Made by a program: the position numbers and the translations under genes. From Onthophagus taurus (taxonomy: Eukaryota > Arthropoda > Insecta > Coleoptera > Scarabaeidae): a stretch of DNA of 64,000 bases. Position 1 is the stretch's first letter; the number at the start of each line of letters is the position of its first letter. A model generated the notes under the pieces. The model had not been told where the DNA came from, ran no database searches, and saw only the letters and a program-made list of their open reading frames with translations. The stretch is from contig NC_091972.1 in assembly GCF_036711975.1 (NCBI RefSeq), positions 2,609,001 through 2,673,000 on the forward strand. Direction: 5' to 3'. This document shows, piece after piece, positions 11,071 to 28,330 of this stretch.

Positions 11071-13252
11071 GTATTAGGACAAACACTAGACCTGGAACTA
11101 GAAACATTCCGTTTAGCCGTGCGTTTCTTAAGACTGCTAAACCTAAATGTTTCTAGTTTTTGGTCTAATGTTAGTACTACTGACAGTGGTAAGTAGCGCT
11201 AGTTCGTATCAGATATCACTATGTTGCATATTTTTATTGCACTAAAACTAGAACTAACACCAGAACTAACACAAGACCTAGAACTAGAATCATTTGGGTT
11301 TAGCCGTCTTTAGAGACGTGCGGCTAAACCCAAATGATTCTAGTTCTCGGTCTAGTGTTAGTTCTAATTTTACACTAGCACTATCACTAGAACTAACACA
11401 AGACCTAGAACTAGAATCATTTGGATTTAGCCGTCTTTAGAGACGTGCGGCTAAACCCAAATGATTCTAGTTCTCGGTCTAGTGTTAGTTCTAGTTTTAC
11501 ACTAGCACTATCACTAGAACTAACACAAGACCTAGAACTAGAATCATTTGGGTTTAGCCGTCTTTAGAGACGTGCGGCTAAACCCAAATAATTCTAGTTC
11601 TAGGTCTAGTGTTAGTTCTAGTTTTGCACTAGCACTGTCACTAGAACTAACACAAGACCTAGAACTAGAATCATTTGGGTTTAGCCGTCTTTAGAGACGT
11701 GCGGCTAAACCCAAATGATTCTAGTTCTAGGTCTAGTGTTAGTTCTAGTTTTGCACTAGCACTATAACTAGAACTAACACAAGACCTAGAATTAGAATCA
11801 TTTGGGTTTAGCCGTCTTGAGAGACGTGCGGCTAAACCCAAATGATTCTAGTTCTCGGTCTAGTGTTAGTTCTAGTTTTACACTAGCACTATCACTAGAA
11901 CGAACACAAGACCTAGAACTAGAATCATTTGGATTTAGCCGTCTTGAGAGACGTGCGGCTAAACCCAAATGATTCTAGTTCTCGGTCTAGTGTTAGTTCT
12001 AGTTTTACACTAGCACTATCACTAGAACTAACACAAGACCTAGAACTAGAATCATTTGGATTTAGCCGTCTTTAGAGACGTGCGGCTAAACCCAAATGAT
12101 TCTAGTTCTCGGTCTAGTGTTAGTTCTAGTTTTACACTAGCACTATCACTAGAACTAACACAAGACCTAGAACTAGAATCATTTGGGTTTAGCCGTCTTT
12201 AGAGACGTGCGGCTAAACCCAAATAATTCTAGTTCTAGGTCTAGTGTTAGTTCTAGTTTTGCACTAGCACTGTCACTAGAACTAACACAAGACCTAGAAC
12301 TAGAATCATTTGGGTTTAGCCGTCTTTAGAGACGTGCGGCTAAACCCAAATGATTCTAGTTCTAGGTCTAGTGTTAGTTCTAGTTTTGCACTAGCACTAT
12401 AACTAGAACTAACACAAGACCTAGAATTAGAATCATTTGGGTTTAGCCGTCTTGAGAGACGTGCGGCTAAACCCAAATGATTCTAGTTCTCGGTCTAGTG
12501 TTAGTTCTAGTTTTACACTAGCACTATCACTAGAACTAACACAAGATCTAGAACTAGAATCATTTGGGTTTAGCCGTCTTTAGAGACGTGCGGCTAAACC
12601 CAAATGATTCTAGTTCTAGGTCTAGTGTTAGTTCTAGTTTTGCACCAGCACTATAACTAGAACTAACACAAGACATAGAACTAGAATCATTTGGGTTTAG
12701 CCGTCTTGAGAGACGTGCGGCTAAACCCAAATGATTCTAGTTCTCGGTCTAGTGTTAGTTCTAGTTTTACACTAGCACTATCACTAGAACTAACACAAGA
12801 CCTAGAACTAGAATCATTTGGATTTAGCCGTCTTTAGAGACGTGCGGCTAAACCCAAATGATTCTAGTTCTAGGTCTAGGGTTAGTTCTAGTTTTGCACT
12901 AATACTATCACTAGAACTAACAAAAGACCTACAACTAGAATCCTTCAGGTTTAGCCATCTTGAGAGACGTGCGGCTAAATCCGAATGTTTCTAGTTCTCG
13001 GTCTAGTGTTAGTTCTAGTTTTACACCAGCACTATCACTAGAACTAACACAAGACCTAGAACTAGAATCATTTGGGTTTAGCCGTCTTGAGAGACGTGCG
13101 GCTCAAATGATAAACCCAAATGATTCTAGTTCTAGGTATAGTGTTAGTTCTACATAGTAATAGTGCTAGTGCTAGCCGTCTTGAGAGACGTGCTGCTAAA
13201 TCCGAATGTTTCTAGTTCTAGGTCTAGTGTTAGTTCTAGTGATAGTGCTATA
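11071..13252 (+). repeat. CTAG-family palindromic array, 127-bp unit, about 17 copies
   Basis: Successive TCATTTGGGTTTAGCCG landmarks (for example 11290, 11417, 11544, 11671) are 127 bp apart. Each unit is a near-perfect palindrome: a 47-base arm running from CTAGAACTAACAC to GTTTAGCCG faces its inverse with about two mismatches around the centre TCTTTAGAGACGTG. The spacer is TTTTACACTAGCACTATCA. A block of five units (about 635 bp) recurs: the private variants AAATAATTCTAG (11585, 12221) and GAATTAGAATC (about 11790, 12426) are both 636 bp apart. Confidence 0.93.
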
Positions 13253-15157
13253 AATTAAAATCATCTTTAATTTCAGCATTAAATCGTTCAATTAAAAAGT
13301 AAATAATTTATTCAGAAATGGTTTAATGAACTATGAAATCTTAAATAATCTTGTAATCATTTAAAAAAAGATTGGTGGACAAAATTACATCATCATTTTA
13401 CGAATGCAGTGCTAATAAAAAACGTGTTTAAAGTGAATAAGCACAAACAATTTAGGCAATAACCGCAATTTTACTGTTAAAAATAGACAGTTTATTCATG
13501 ATATGACCGAGAGTGTATTATTAATATTAATTAATGCTAGGTTAGGCTACTTGTCGCCATTGGACATTAGTGACGTCATCAGTGTGGGCAACCTGTTTCT
13601 TGCCAAAGAGCGAATCCCACCGTATCCCACACTTAGGTCTTTATCTAAACTTGCGATCGAACACGAGATCTCTAGCAACTTTGATCAATTACACCATTAC
13701 AATGTAAAGCTGTATAGCAGTTCCAATTTATAGTAGTAAAATTCTTTTTTGGCCTAAGGTGTTGCGATTGTTATCATTGGAGACGATGACGGTTTCGCGA
13801 AATGAGGTTAAGTTCTTCATGGGAATAAGCAAAACAAACGTCGATTTTTATTCCGCTCTTGGTTACAATCGTTTTAATGTGCTTTCACTTCTTCTATGAG
13901 TTTTACTCCTTCCGTCGATTGTTCGGATAAATAAAGAATTCCTCGAAAAACTTCAATTGAATTTTAATTTTTTCATTACAGCGTGTAAATGGAAAAAAAT
14001 TACCGTGTAGGAAGAATAAGTTTTTAAATCGATATTTCACGAGAAGTTATTTTATTATTTGTTAAGACAGCACGTCGCCCACTTCTAATGGGCCATGGGG
14101 AACAAACAATAGACCTTGAAGGCCACTCTATATCCCATCCTACGTGTTTTTATATTTCAATCAATGAACCTCCGATGTAGTTCGTTTTGGGAAAAGTGAC
14201 GTCAGCTTTTATATACCTTTTTCTGTGTTCAAATTGGAGTCGGTCGGCTGCGACGACAATTCTCTAATTAAATTAGTTACAAATTGAAGGCGATTTGACC
14301 GACTCAGACTGGGCGGGACTGAAACATTTTGTTAATCATCGATCTGAAACGATCTAATAAATAGATATAGAAACAAATAAAATATATAGAAATCATTATT
14401 TATATGAATGGTTGGAGAAACCTTCATTTTCTCTTTCTTGATTGAGAAAAACATTGGTGAAGGATCCTATAGCACCTTCAGACTCAGGTGATCCATCAAT
14501 TCCGCTGGTAATCGAGTACTCTCCTGCATCGGGTGAATCATTCTTCACACAGAAAAGTAGGAAAAATAGAATTCTTTCTGGAACAGAGTTAAGAACCAGA
14601 GTTAGAATTTAGTTTTAGTCAAGATTAGCAAGATGTTTTGTAGATTCGCTTAAATAACTGTATCAGGTTGGGGTTCTTTGCTTTATGGCACCCATCCATA
14701 TAAAGTTGCACCTTGATCCTTGATGGCGATGATGATAGTTTCATGGATAGTAGTTGATGATAGCTTTCATAGGCTTCTTATGGAGTTGAAGAGTCTATGT
14801 ATTTAAGACTGCTCGTTTTTCCTTCGAAGGTTTTTTTCCGATTCCTATTCCGTTCGTGGCTGTGCGTGGAAACCCTGCTTTCCTGTGTGACATGGTGTTT
14901 TCTTGTTTGGATTTGGAAAATCTTGTCATAGTAGGTAGCGTGGCTTTGATCAAAAAGGTTAATAAGCAGAAAGGACAACATCCATTCATCATTAGAAAGA
15001 CTTTTGCAGATACTTTGCTACCTTGTCGTTTGATTAAATATTTGTTCTGGACATGACGTCCAAGCTTATGACGTTTAAGCTGATTTAGAACCCAAGTGTA
15101 ATCGTTTCGTACTTTTTCTTCCTCTGATATTTAATTGGGAATTTAATAGTAAGTAGC
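13253..15157. other. Intergenic, no gene supported
   Basis: It holds a 76-codon plus frame (13503-13733), a minus-strand open stretch near 14400-14600 rich in Ser, Glu and Gly, and overlapping frames at 14778-15056. None shows a known domain or a convincing exon structure. Confidence 0.4.
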
Positions 15158-17441
15158 TTTACATTACATTACATTACACGGAATACATATAGGGTAGGCG
15201 GACCACCCAACCTTGCACTGCGACCCTAAGGATCTATTGTACCCAAAATTTCACAATCATTTGTCCAATGTTCTTAACGAACATTAATACCTTGCCCGAT
15301 GAAAGTTCATTCATCCTTTGAGGAGATAAACTGCGACCCAAAAATCGAGAATCTGATACGGTTAATGGCAGGGCAGTGGCATAAAACATGCTCAACCGTC
15401 TCTGCTTTATCCACACATAGTCGGCATTCAACATCGTCGGCTAAACCCAACAAGTTGAGGTGTGCTTTTAATCGGCAGTGCCCAGTAAAAACCCTTTTAT
15501 GCTACTACGGACAAGTCCTAAAATATTCCCGGGTTTGACAGTTGCGATGTTAATAAACACCTTAGCATGTCTCATTCCAGGATAACTGGTTCACAGTAGG
15601 CGAAGTCTCTCTTCAGCCCACAGTCGAATCCTATATTTGGCAATCCTATACACCAACTGCTGGTTCCTGCCCCACAAACGCTTCGGCGCTGCCCTCTCGT
15701 GCTAGCTTATCTGCCGCTTCATTGCCAACAACCCCAGAGTGACCTGGGACCCAGATCAGAGAAACTCTGTTATCACAACTCAGTTAACTCAGTGTGTTTA
15801 ATGTTCTCTTACAATATTTAACCAGAGAGGACACCGTTATCACGGCTTGCAGCGCCTGGAGAGTCTGAGAAAATTCGTATTGTCATGTTCTTCACCCCTC
15901 TTTCAAGAAGGATTTTAGCATCCATGTCAATAGCAAATACTTCGGCCTGGAATACAGTACAGTACGTACCCAGGCTATTATATGTATATTAAGTATATTA
16001 AGCAAGCTTGCTTAATTCGAGGTGTCTGGCAGTATACTCCTGGTCCGACCCCTTCAGACGTTTTTGATCCATCTGTGAACAAGCAATTGTCTGCCTGAAC
16101 CAGAGAATTTTCATTTTCAATCCAGGACTGCCGCTCAAGCAGTACAATCTGGTATCGAACATTAATCACTGATAGTGATTCCGCCAAATTTGACGGCATT
16201 GATAGCACAGTATCAGTGCTTATAATGTCTTCCGCAGCCCATTGGTAGGACATGTCGGAACAGTTTTGAGCATATTGCTTAAATCTGTAAATGGTTGTTC
16301 TAGCCACTTTCTCTATATGCAAATGCAGACTAGATAGACCAAGCAGAACCTCCATTGCTAGAGTTGACGTTGTGCTTATCGCATCAGAGATTGCCAGCTA
16401 CTCGTTGAATTCGTGAAAGTTTACTGATAGCTGAAGTCTGTCGGACATTCCTATGCCAGGCTGCTGCTCCGTATGTGATCATAGGTCTAACCACAGTCAT
16501 ATAGAGCCAGTAAAGTCTTTCAGGAGCAATTTTTTCCACAAAGATTGCGACAAGTCCACAAGGATAGTCTAGCTTTATGCAAAACTTCCTGCAAATGTCC
16601 ATTCCATGACAGGGTTTTGTCTAGGATTACTCCTAGATTATCGAGAGGTTCTCTCCCTTACACCAAGCGCAAATGGTATCTAGGGTCACCTGGAGGACTT
16701 TAGATATCCTCGACATACAGGTTCCTTTAACTATAACAATAATGTTATAGTGTTACATCAGCATAAGCTTGTATTTCTACAACAATGGCTTCAACTATCG
16801 CAATTAGATCGTCAACCAGGAGGGGCCAAAGCAGGGGAGATAATACCCCTCCCTGCGGGAAGCCATCTCCCGGCCTGGAGCGTATCGTATCACCGTGGAG
16901 TGATGTAGAAACTATTCTACTATCAAGCATATTGCGGATCCAACCCGTTATAGTTGCTTCCACTCCCGTGTCAAGAGCAGCTCTTTCAAGAGATTATGGT
17001 ATTGCGTTATTGAACGCTCCTTCTATATCCAGAAACGCACAAACCAAGATTTCTTTATCCTGCAGCGTTCCAACTAAGTTGTGTACAGCCAATTTTGCTG
17101 ATTTTCCCGGTTGATAAGCACACTGGTGGCGACTCAGTGGACCAGAAACCAATGGCACCGTACGGAACGTTCTAGAACTTTTTCTAGGGTTTTCAACAGA
17201 AATGACGTTAGGCTGATGGATCGAAAGGCATTAGGAGTAGGGACCGAACTTATTAGTCCATTCTGCCGGTAGATGTTTCCAGGCGACACTTGCTCTGAAG
17301 ATTTTTACCAAAATAGGCAACAACAGTGACCTTCCTTGCTGTAGCAAAGCAGGAAAGATATTGTCTTCTCCGGGCAATATCTTTCTCCGGGAAGAAGTCT
17401 TTGGCATCTCGAAGGAGCCTCATGTTATTGGTCCAGTACAT
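15158..17441 (-). pseudogene. 5'-truncated, frameshifted non-LTR retrotransposon with RNase H
   Basis: Read on the minus strand, the pieces follow the order of a LINE ORF2. Near 17250-17000 are the N-terminal RT motifs (ISLTSFLLKTLEK, AYQPGKSA, CAFLDIEGAFNN). At 16963-16745 come FPQGGVLSPLLW and a mutated catalytic box YADV. At 16602-16384 is VRPMITYGAAAWH. At about 16355-15690 is an RNase H domain (FTDGSKTSEGVG, then [20 protein letters not shown]). At about 15480-15380 is a C-terminal C-x2-C...H-x4-C segment. The 3' end is a TGTAA-type repeat tail at about 15158-15177. Several frameshifts, stops and the lost YADD mean it is dead. RNase H after RT suggests an I/LOA-like group; that placement is inferred. 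Confidence 0.85.
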
Positions 17442-17598
17442 TTATCGGAATCATTTTATGTTTGTGTTGTCTAACACTACAAAAAGAAGACTAAATTTGT
17501 TTTCCAATTCCTGGCATAGTGTTGTTCTACTAATTGTCTCAAACAGAATATGTGTCCATGCATGATCCACTATTCCTAAAACTACTTAGTTTTTATAC

Positions 17599-17805
17599 TT
17601 AGTGCACTTGTCTGGTATGCATGTTCCCCCCTTGCAGGTATTCTGTGAAAATCCCTGCTAAGGCTTCCTTCACTACTTCTGGGCTGTGTTTGATGAACTT
17701 GAATTGAATGTCTCCAGGGCCTGGAGCTTTTTGTTGTTTCGCTTTACTTATTTCGTTCTCTCTTACGATCATGTTTACCATATAAGCATTAACTTCATTA
17801 ATCAT
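17599..17805 (-). pseudogene. LINE reverse-transcriptase N-terminal fragment
   Basis: The minus-strand frame contains KAPGPGDIQFKFIKHSP, matching the KAPGPDGI motif that opens the finger domain of LINE reverse transcriptases (with D and G swapped here). It is separated from the neighbouring LINE by unrelated sequence and may come from a different element. About 60 bp further on (17864-17905), a short piece of the 17390-17430 LINE sequence appears again. Confidence 0.6.
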
Positions 17806-18780
17806 TAATAAAAATGGGTATAATATTTAATCTGTTTTTTTATCAAGTTTAAACTTCTAAGCAAAGAAGACTTTAGCATCTGGAAGGAGTCTCATGTTAT
17901 TGGGCATCAATGCTTAACAATTCAAAGTACTCATAAAATTTTTGGGGGTATTTTATAAACATTGGCAATATTTTTTTCTTCTATAAATGTAACGGTTTTT
18001 GAAGGCAACGTTCCATTTTGGAACAAAATAGAACAAATAGGATAATTATAGAATACCAAATTAAAAATCCAATAATATCTAATAATATGATAAAGTTTAA
18101 TTTAATTTTTAAATGAATTTACGAAATTTTTTTTAACGATTAGATCACGAACACCAGGTGTTGGAACAGCTGATAATTTTGTGTTCAGTCACCATATGGT
18201 TTTTTCCTGCCTAATTTAGCCCTCTAAAACTTCCCAATACCCGCCTATTGTTAGTGGGCGAAGAAACAAATAATACTTTTATTATATTTGCACTATTTAT
18301 ATGTACCATAATCTTAGTTGAATCATCAACAATATTAATGATAATGGATATCAAAATTTTATGATTATTCTTTTTAGCAGCATAACAAATCAATAAAGTT
18401 GATAACGTAATATTGTTATTAATCAATTAAAATTCTTATCATCTAAACATTATTTTTGATTGTCCATAATTATATTGGGAAGATGATGTTAAGAATTAAG
18501 AATGAGTAATATCCGCATAGAGGGTATCGATCAATGCCCAGTAGGAATACGGAAGTCCGTTACACCTGCACAATTTCTTCTTGAATGTTAAAAAAGGCTT
18601 TTGGAAATTTTTGAATTACTTTAATCTTTAATAAATAATTATTTCGATCGAAAACTATTTTTGTTGGTGTTAGTATTATTAAAAAAGCAGGCGGAACTGC
18701 AGAGGGCGAATTCGATTATTAAAAAGGAGCGCGCCGGTAACCGCCTCTTCTGAACATTTTGGTTGGGTGTGCAACGGTCT
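17806..18780. other. AT-rich upstream region of beta-1 tubulin
   Basis: Mostly AT-rich with no gene. A 71-codon minus frame at 18211-18426 has no recognisable content. The last 100 bp become GC-richer toward the promoter. Confidence 0.4.
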
Positions 18781-18911
18781 TTTCTGGGCAGTGGGGTACC
18801 CTATAAATTCAGTTCGTCGCCGACCCGATTCATTTCAGATTTGGTCACTGCGTGCAAGACGTTAGTGTTTTTCTACAATCAAGTCCAAAAGCAAATTTTT
18901 AATCCAGAAAA
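18781..18911 (+). promoter_or_regulatory. TATA-type core promoter and 5' UTR of beta-1 tubulin
   Basis: TATAAA lies at 18802-18807. About 33 bp downstream is TTCAGAT, an initiator-like site whose A at 18837 is the likely start, giving a 5' UTR of about 75 nt. The region upstream (18700-18780) is locally GC-rich. A cryptic upstream exon cannot be excluded. Confidence 0.6.
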
Positions 18912-23835
<4,924 letters not shown>

Positions 23836-25185
23836 TTTGGGTTCATTTTAACATCGCACTTGATCTGAAATCGCTTAATAATATTTTTTACTCTGTATCG
23901 TTCGCGAATTATACATGCGTATGTTTTTGTACAGTCTTTACATTCCTTTGTAAATTGAATACATTACTTAACTTATCAAGACTGACTTTGTTTTTGGATC
24001 AGTTCTATATACGTTTTTTATTCTCTCTATTTTCCCCAGTGCTATAGTCTTTTATTATTTATAACAAATTTTTTTTGCATCTTTTGTTTGAGTGAAAAGA
24101 TTTAGGCATTAAAAAGTTGCTGCCTTTGATTTAAATCTTTTAATGAAAATTTTTATTTCCAACCCTTTCTCCTATTAAAAAAAATTCATTTCTAAAAATT
24201 AATCGGTAAGTATCTAATGAATTTAACCTTGAATAATTCAGTGAATGGAAACTAATCAGATTGAAAAATTCTCAATAATTAATCGGTCTGGTTGTCTTGA
24301 TGTTTATGTAATCTTATAAATTAATCGTGAGTTTATAATCTGAGATAAATATTTTTATTTCGATTTGGCTAAAAGAATAAAACTTTCTTTGATGGTATCC
24401 AATAATAAAGGAAAGAGAACGGTCGAATCGATAGTGATGACTCATGTGTTGATTCAATACCAGACTACGAATTTCACAACCCCATTTAAGTTTTATCCTT
24501 TATATGGAAAGAAAATCCGGTCAATTGCGTATTCAAAGCTGAGCCGTTGCATACATAATTTACCCGGTGGGAGCTAATGGTGTGATGTTAATTCATTCAT
24601 TTAATCTTTTGGGTGGTGTTTTGTATGCAAAATTGTTTTGCGGACGTACATTGATTAATCAATATTAAAAGGCTTCATTAGTATTTATTAATAAATATTA
24701 TTCTATTTAGAAATAATATATAAAAAAAATTCTAAGAAAGAAAAAGTGTTTAAAATTCCATATGTGTTTACGATATTCTCTAAAAATAAACCTGACTTCA
24801 CAGTGCAATAACTTTGAACTTTTTACGACGGCGAAATAAAGATTAAAGTTTAATCTTTGATATTTTAGTTGTTTGGTTAAAGAGAGATTTTTAAGCGTGT
24901 TGATGCAATTACTTACCGGAACTATTTGTCACTAAACATTTTTATTGCTTCCTTGTTGAACAAGCAAAACGTTATGCAGGTACAGTTAGAAATGTCTGGA
25001 ATGATGGAATGATGTTCTTGTCTGTGGGCTCAAATACCGACAAAACAACTTATGAGGTGAACAAACCCATGGGGAGTTTAAATTAAAAATAGTCTATTTT
25101 CTATGAAGCCTTTTAAAAATAGTATCCCAAATAAATATCGTGTGTTAAATATAATGGGAGTTACAAAATAGAAAATGATAAAAAA
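23836..25185. other. 3' UTR and downstream flank of beta-1 tubulin
   Basis: No AATAAA is seen close to the stop codon. ATTAAA at 24108-24113 and again near 24174 are candidate polyadenylation signals. Beyond this the stretch is AT-rich with no recognised feature; a 70-codon frame at 24365-24577 is not supported. Confidence 0.4.
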
Positions 25186-25189
25186 GATT

Positions 25190-25500
25190 TAAAAAAATAC
25201 TTATGTTGATGCCAAGGTACTCCGATTAACAACACATATTATAAATTGAGCTTCGCTGACGACCAAGCAATTATAACACAGTACGCATATGCCATGGAGT
25301 TTATTTTGAAAAAGCACTGTGAGGACTGAATACTTCCCGGTGATGCCCAATTAAAGTATTTAGAACAATCTAAATAATTGGGCATTGTCGACAAAATTAG
25401 TATTGACCAGACGGAAATCAAAAACAGAGAACATAAAGCCAGAAAAGTGGTGGAGCACTTATTATATTCTGGTGGAAAAACGCAATGCAAAATGACAGGA
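25190..25500 (+). pseudogene. LINE reverse-transcriptase fragment
   Basis: The plus-strand frame from about 25244 reads LSFADDQAIITQYAYAMEF, the catalytic FADD box of a LINE reverse transcriptase with its usual continuation. It is followed after a stop by frame-broken sequence resembling the downstream KTE...EYKYLG zone. The flanks lack the rest of the element. Confidence 0.65.
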
Positions 25501-25734
25501 AGAAATACAGTTAATTCTTTTGCACTTTGTGACTTACTGGTTATAAACTGCTAGAATACTGCTTCTATTTTAGCTTCCATCATTATTTTTGTTCCATCAC
25601 ACAAGTTGTTGGTCAACAAGCATTATTAATTGTTATGATTATAAAAATGGTGCTAAATAATAAAAAAAATAGGTAGCATTCAATGGTGTCCATAAAACTT
25701 AAAAATTATTATTGTTTTCTTATTTCACTTTATA

Positions 25735-25814
25735 CAGTGAATTTCACTTAAGATGTAATATGCAAAAATATATTTCCATAGAAACCAGGGCGAACCTATT
25801 TACTTTGTCCTACA
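25735..25814 (+). repeat. Dispersed 80-bp repeat, copy 2
   Basis: It matches 10933-11013, starting TACAGTGAATTTCACTTA, with a 4-bp deletion and scattered changes. Confidence 0.55.
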
Positions 25815-26052
25815 TAAAATGCAACATGTCAATACAATTAAGAGTTTATTGTATACAACAATCTGTCTAAAATTCTACAATTCTTTACATTATTAAAATA
25901 TTATTTTCACCCTCTACCCTGTTCCTCCATTTCCACACCATCGGAATCCTCATCTCCTCATCCATCCCTTTGTCTCCTCACCCCCACAACCATTCTCATC
26001 CATCGTTTCCCCTCTCCCCCCTCTCGCAACATGTCAATATAATTTGATATTA

Positions 26053-26135
26053 CAGTAAAACCTCGCTATAACGGATTAATACGAGGAAAAACTGACTAAC
26101 TCGGCTGGGAATGCAGAGTTAATCGAGTTTTACTG
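26053..26135. mobile_element. Small pogo/Tigger-like MITE remnant
   Basis: It starts CAGTAAAACCTCGCTATAACG after a TA and ends TCGAGTTTTACTG. These imperfect inverted ends are typical of pogo-class MITEs. At 83 bp it is internally deleted, and the right-hand TA is missing. Confidence 0.6.
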
Positions 26136-26149
26136 GGACTCGCTTCCCC

Positions 26150-27116
26150 AAGTCACAGAAAAACTTACCTTCTCTCTTGCAACTGAATCGGAAATTCTTA
26201 GCATTCTAAGGGGATTAAAGTCTAATGCAGTTGGTGCTGATGGCAGAACTACCAAAATGATTTTATTGTGTTGTCCAATTATTACCCTTCTTGTGCCATG
26301 TTGTCAATTGTTCTATAGAGCATACGGTTTTCCCTGATGCCTGGAAGTGTGCCTTGGTGACTCCAATACCTAAGACTACCAATCCTAGTGAGTTGAGCGA
26401 CTTGAGGCCGATTGATGATTTTGGAATTTTGCCCAGTTGTCAGTCTGGGTTCCGTGAGGGTTTTAGTAGCTCTACTGCATTGCTGGGGGTTACGGATGAG
26501 GTTCTGAGAGCAATTGATAACAAACGGGTGTTGATCTTGGTACTTTTGGATTTTTCCAAGGCGTTTGATGGAATTCACCGCGACACTCTGTTAGCTACGC
26601 TTCATTACGTTGGTTTATCTTTGGACTCAATTTATTTTATACAAAGTTATTTGTCTAAGCAAAAGCAGGTTGTAGCGTTTAATGGTATGAGATCCAACCC
26701 CGCTGAAATTTTATCCAGTGTCCCTCAGGGCTCTACTTTGGGGCCTCTTCTGCATCTGATTTTCACTATTGGCTTTACTAATGTTTTAAATCATTGTACT
26801 CCATACATATATACGGATGATACTCAGCTTCTTTATTCTTTTAACATGTGCGATTTTGAGACTGCTGAAACCAATATAAATCATGGTTTACGCAGTGTTG
26901 GACAATTTGCTAGTAAGCTTTGTCTTCAAATAAATACCTCAAAATCTTCAGTTATGGTTTTTGGTTACTGATTTTGTTAAATCCAACATGCATTTGGACG
27001 TGGCTGGCAAGGAGCTCGGTTTTGAGAGTGATGCCAGGAATTTGGGGATCATTATTGATGAACGTCTTCGCTTCGATGGGCATGTCAAGTCCCTTCTACG
27101 GAGAGCCTATTCCAAA
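26150..27116 (+). pseudogene. LINE ORF2 reverse transcriptase (Jockey/CR1-like), 5' portion
   Basis: Motifs run in order: LRGLKSNAVGADGRTTKMI (26200-26265); then in the 26291-26971 frame VFPDAWKCALVTPIPK, LLDFSKAFDGIHRDTLL, VPQGSTLGPLL and YTDDTQLL, the catalytic YADD with A changed to T; and after a frameshift at about 26970, DARNLGIIIDERLRFDGHV to about 27116. The element is interrupted at 27116 by other LINE pieces and resumes at about 28925. Frameshifts and the altered catalytic box show it is not active. The Jockey/CR1-like placement is inferred from motif wording. Confidence 0.85.
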
Positions 27117-27420
27117 TTAAAATTGACCACAATATTGACCGCATCATTTACGCCAGTTCTTCTTCGTAGGTCTTCATTTCGTATGTGGTCCCTCAGGGTT
27201 ACACCCAGCATCGACCTCTTCATCTTTCTTTGCGTTACTTTCAGCTTTTCCACCGCTAATGTTAAAGTTTCGGAACCGTACGTCATAACTAAAAGAAAAA
27301 GCACGCATTGATTGAAAGCTTTTGTTTTCAATATATACAGGAATATCGCTCATGAAGATGTCTCAAAGTTTCCTGTAGGCTGCCCATGCGAGTATCATCC
27401 TTCTGTTTAGTTCGCTTGTT
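27107..27420 (-). pseudogene. RTE-like LINE C-terminal fragment, reverse orientation
   Basis: Read on the minus strand it contains AWAAYRKL, then QCVLFLLVMTYGSETLTL and KMKRSMLGVTLRDHIRNED. These are the standard C-terminal motifs of RTE-type reverse transcriptases (QCVLPVLTYGSETW, RSMLGVTLRDR). There is a frameshift between the two halves. Confidence 0.8.
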
Positions 27421-27459
27421 TGATTATTATCTCTCGATACACGAACCTCGTGGCCAAGA

Positions 27460-27790
27460 TATATTGCTGCGATGCGAACTGCTCAACTGAGATGAGTACT
27501 TTAAGAGCAATAGTGGAAAAGACAAGAAGAGATAGAGTTAGGAATAAAATTGTAAGAGAATTTTGTGGAATCGGAGATGTCATGAGATTTGCTAGGGGAA
27601 AAATAAAAAAATGTAATGAATACTTCCAATGGAAGAAACCTAGCTGATTAAGACAGCAAGACATCAAAGATTAGCTAGAAAGAGATCCCGTGAGACCAGG
27701 AAGTTGGATTTCCAGCACTAATGAAACACCATGAATGATGCGTAAAAAACAGGTTACAACCTGAATAATAGAAGAAGAATAATAATATTA
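27460..27790 (+). pseudogene. LINE C-terminal fragment with A-rich tail
   Basis: The plus frame has EMSTLRAIVEKTRRDRVRNKIVRE, the conserved block after the RT domain in RTE-like elements. It ends downstream in the degenerate GAAGAAGAATAATAATA tail often found at such 3' ends. Confidence 0.65.
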
Positions 27791-27989
27791 CTTAATTTTC
27801 AATTGGAAATCAACAATCTCATGGATCTTGGAATCTTGGATTTGATGGAAGTGCAATATGACTAGAAAAGAATCAAACAACAAGAATTAATGAAGTACAA
27901 AAACTGAATTTAGGTATTGATATTAGACTTATACTCAATTCAGGACATTCAAAGTTGTTTTTCAAGCATTAAAGAAATCTTCTAAAGAA

Positions 27990-28330
27990 ACATTCCAGAA
28001 ATATATGTACACTTTAAAGATAATAATACCAGGAATGTGTATAAATTTGTTAGACAGTTAAGACAGAGGCACAAAGCGCACACAGTCTATGCTGAGATGG
28101 AACAGGAAAAATAATATGTGAGAATGAAGTGAATGACATTTGGAAAAATTATTTCCAAAACCTATGAAGCATAGAAACTGATTTGGAAATAGACAGCAGT
28201 CCATCACACTAAAGAAAGGATAGTGTCATGGAACCTATATCAATCAGTGAGGTTCAAAACGCAATCACTACGTCAAAACATGGAAAGGCATCAGGTTAAT
28301 GACATACCATCGAAAGTATTCAAGATAGAA
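27990..28330 (+). pseudogene. LINE reverse-transcriptase N-terminal fragment
   Basis: Frame-broken translation gives ENEVNDIWKNYFQNL and, after a gap, ISEVQNAITTSKHGKASG, matching the start of LINE RT domains (EVKNAI...GKASGPDGI). It is part of the nested cluster and has no intact frame. Confidence 0.6.

Noticed and set aside
12960..13157. Frame rich in SSSRSSVSS and LELTQDLELESF
   Set aside because: It is a translation of CTAG-family units; the same pattern appears at 37131-37328.
11071..13252. Regular repeats with spacers that look CRISPR-like
   Set aside because: Units are 127 bp palindromes, spacers are the same from unit to unit, and the DNA is eukaryotic.
13503..13733. 76-codon frame as a gene
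   Set aside because: No domain or supporting exon structure; could not be extended.
14400..14600. Minus-strand open stretch rich in Ser, Gly and Glu as a possible exon
   Set aside because: No adjoining exon could be built on either side and no family resemblance was seen.
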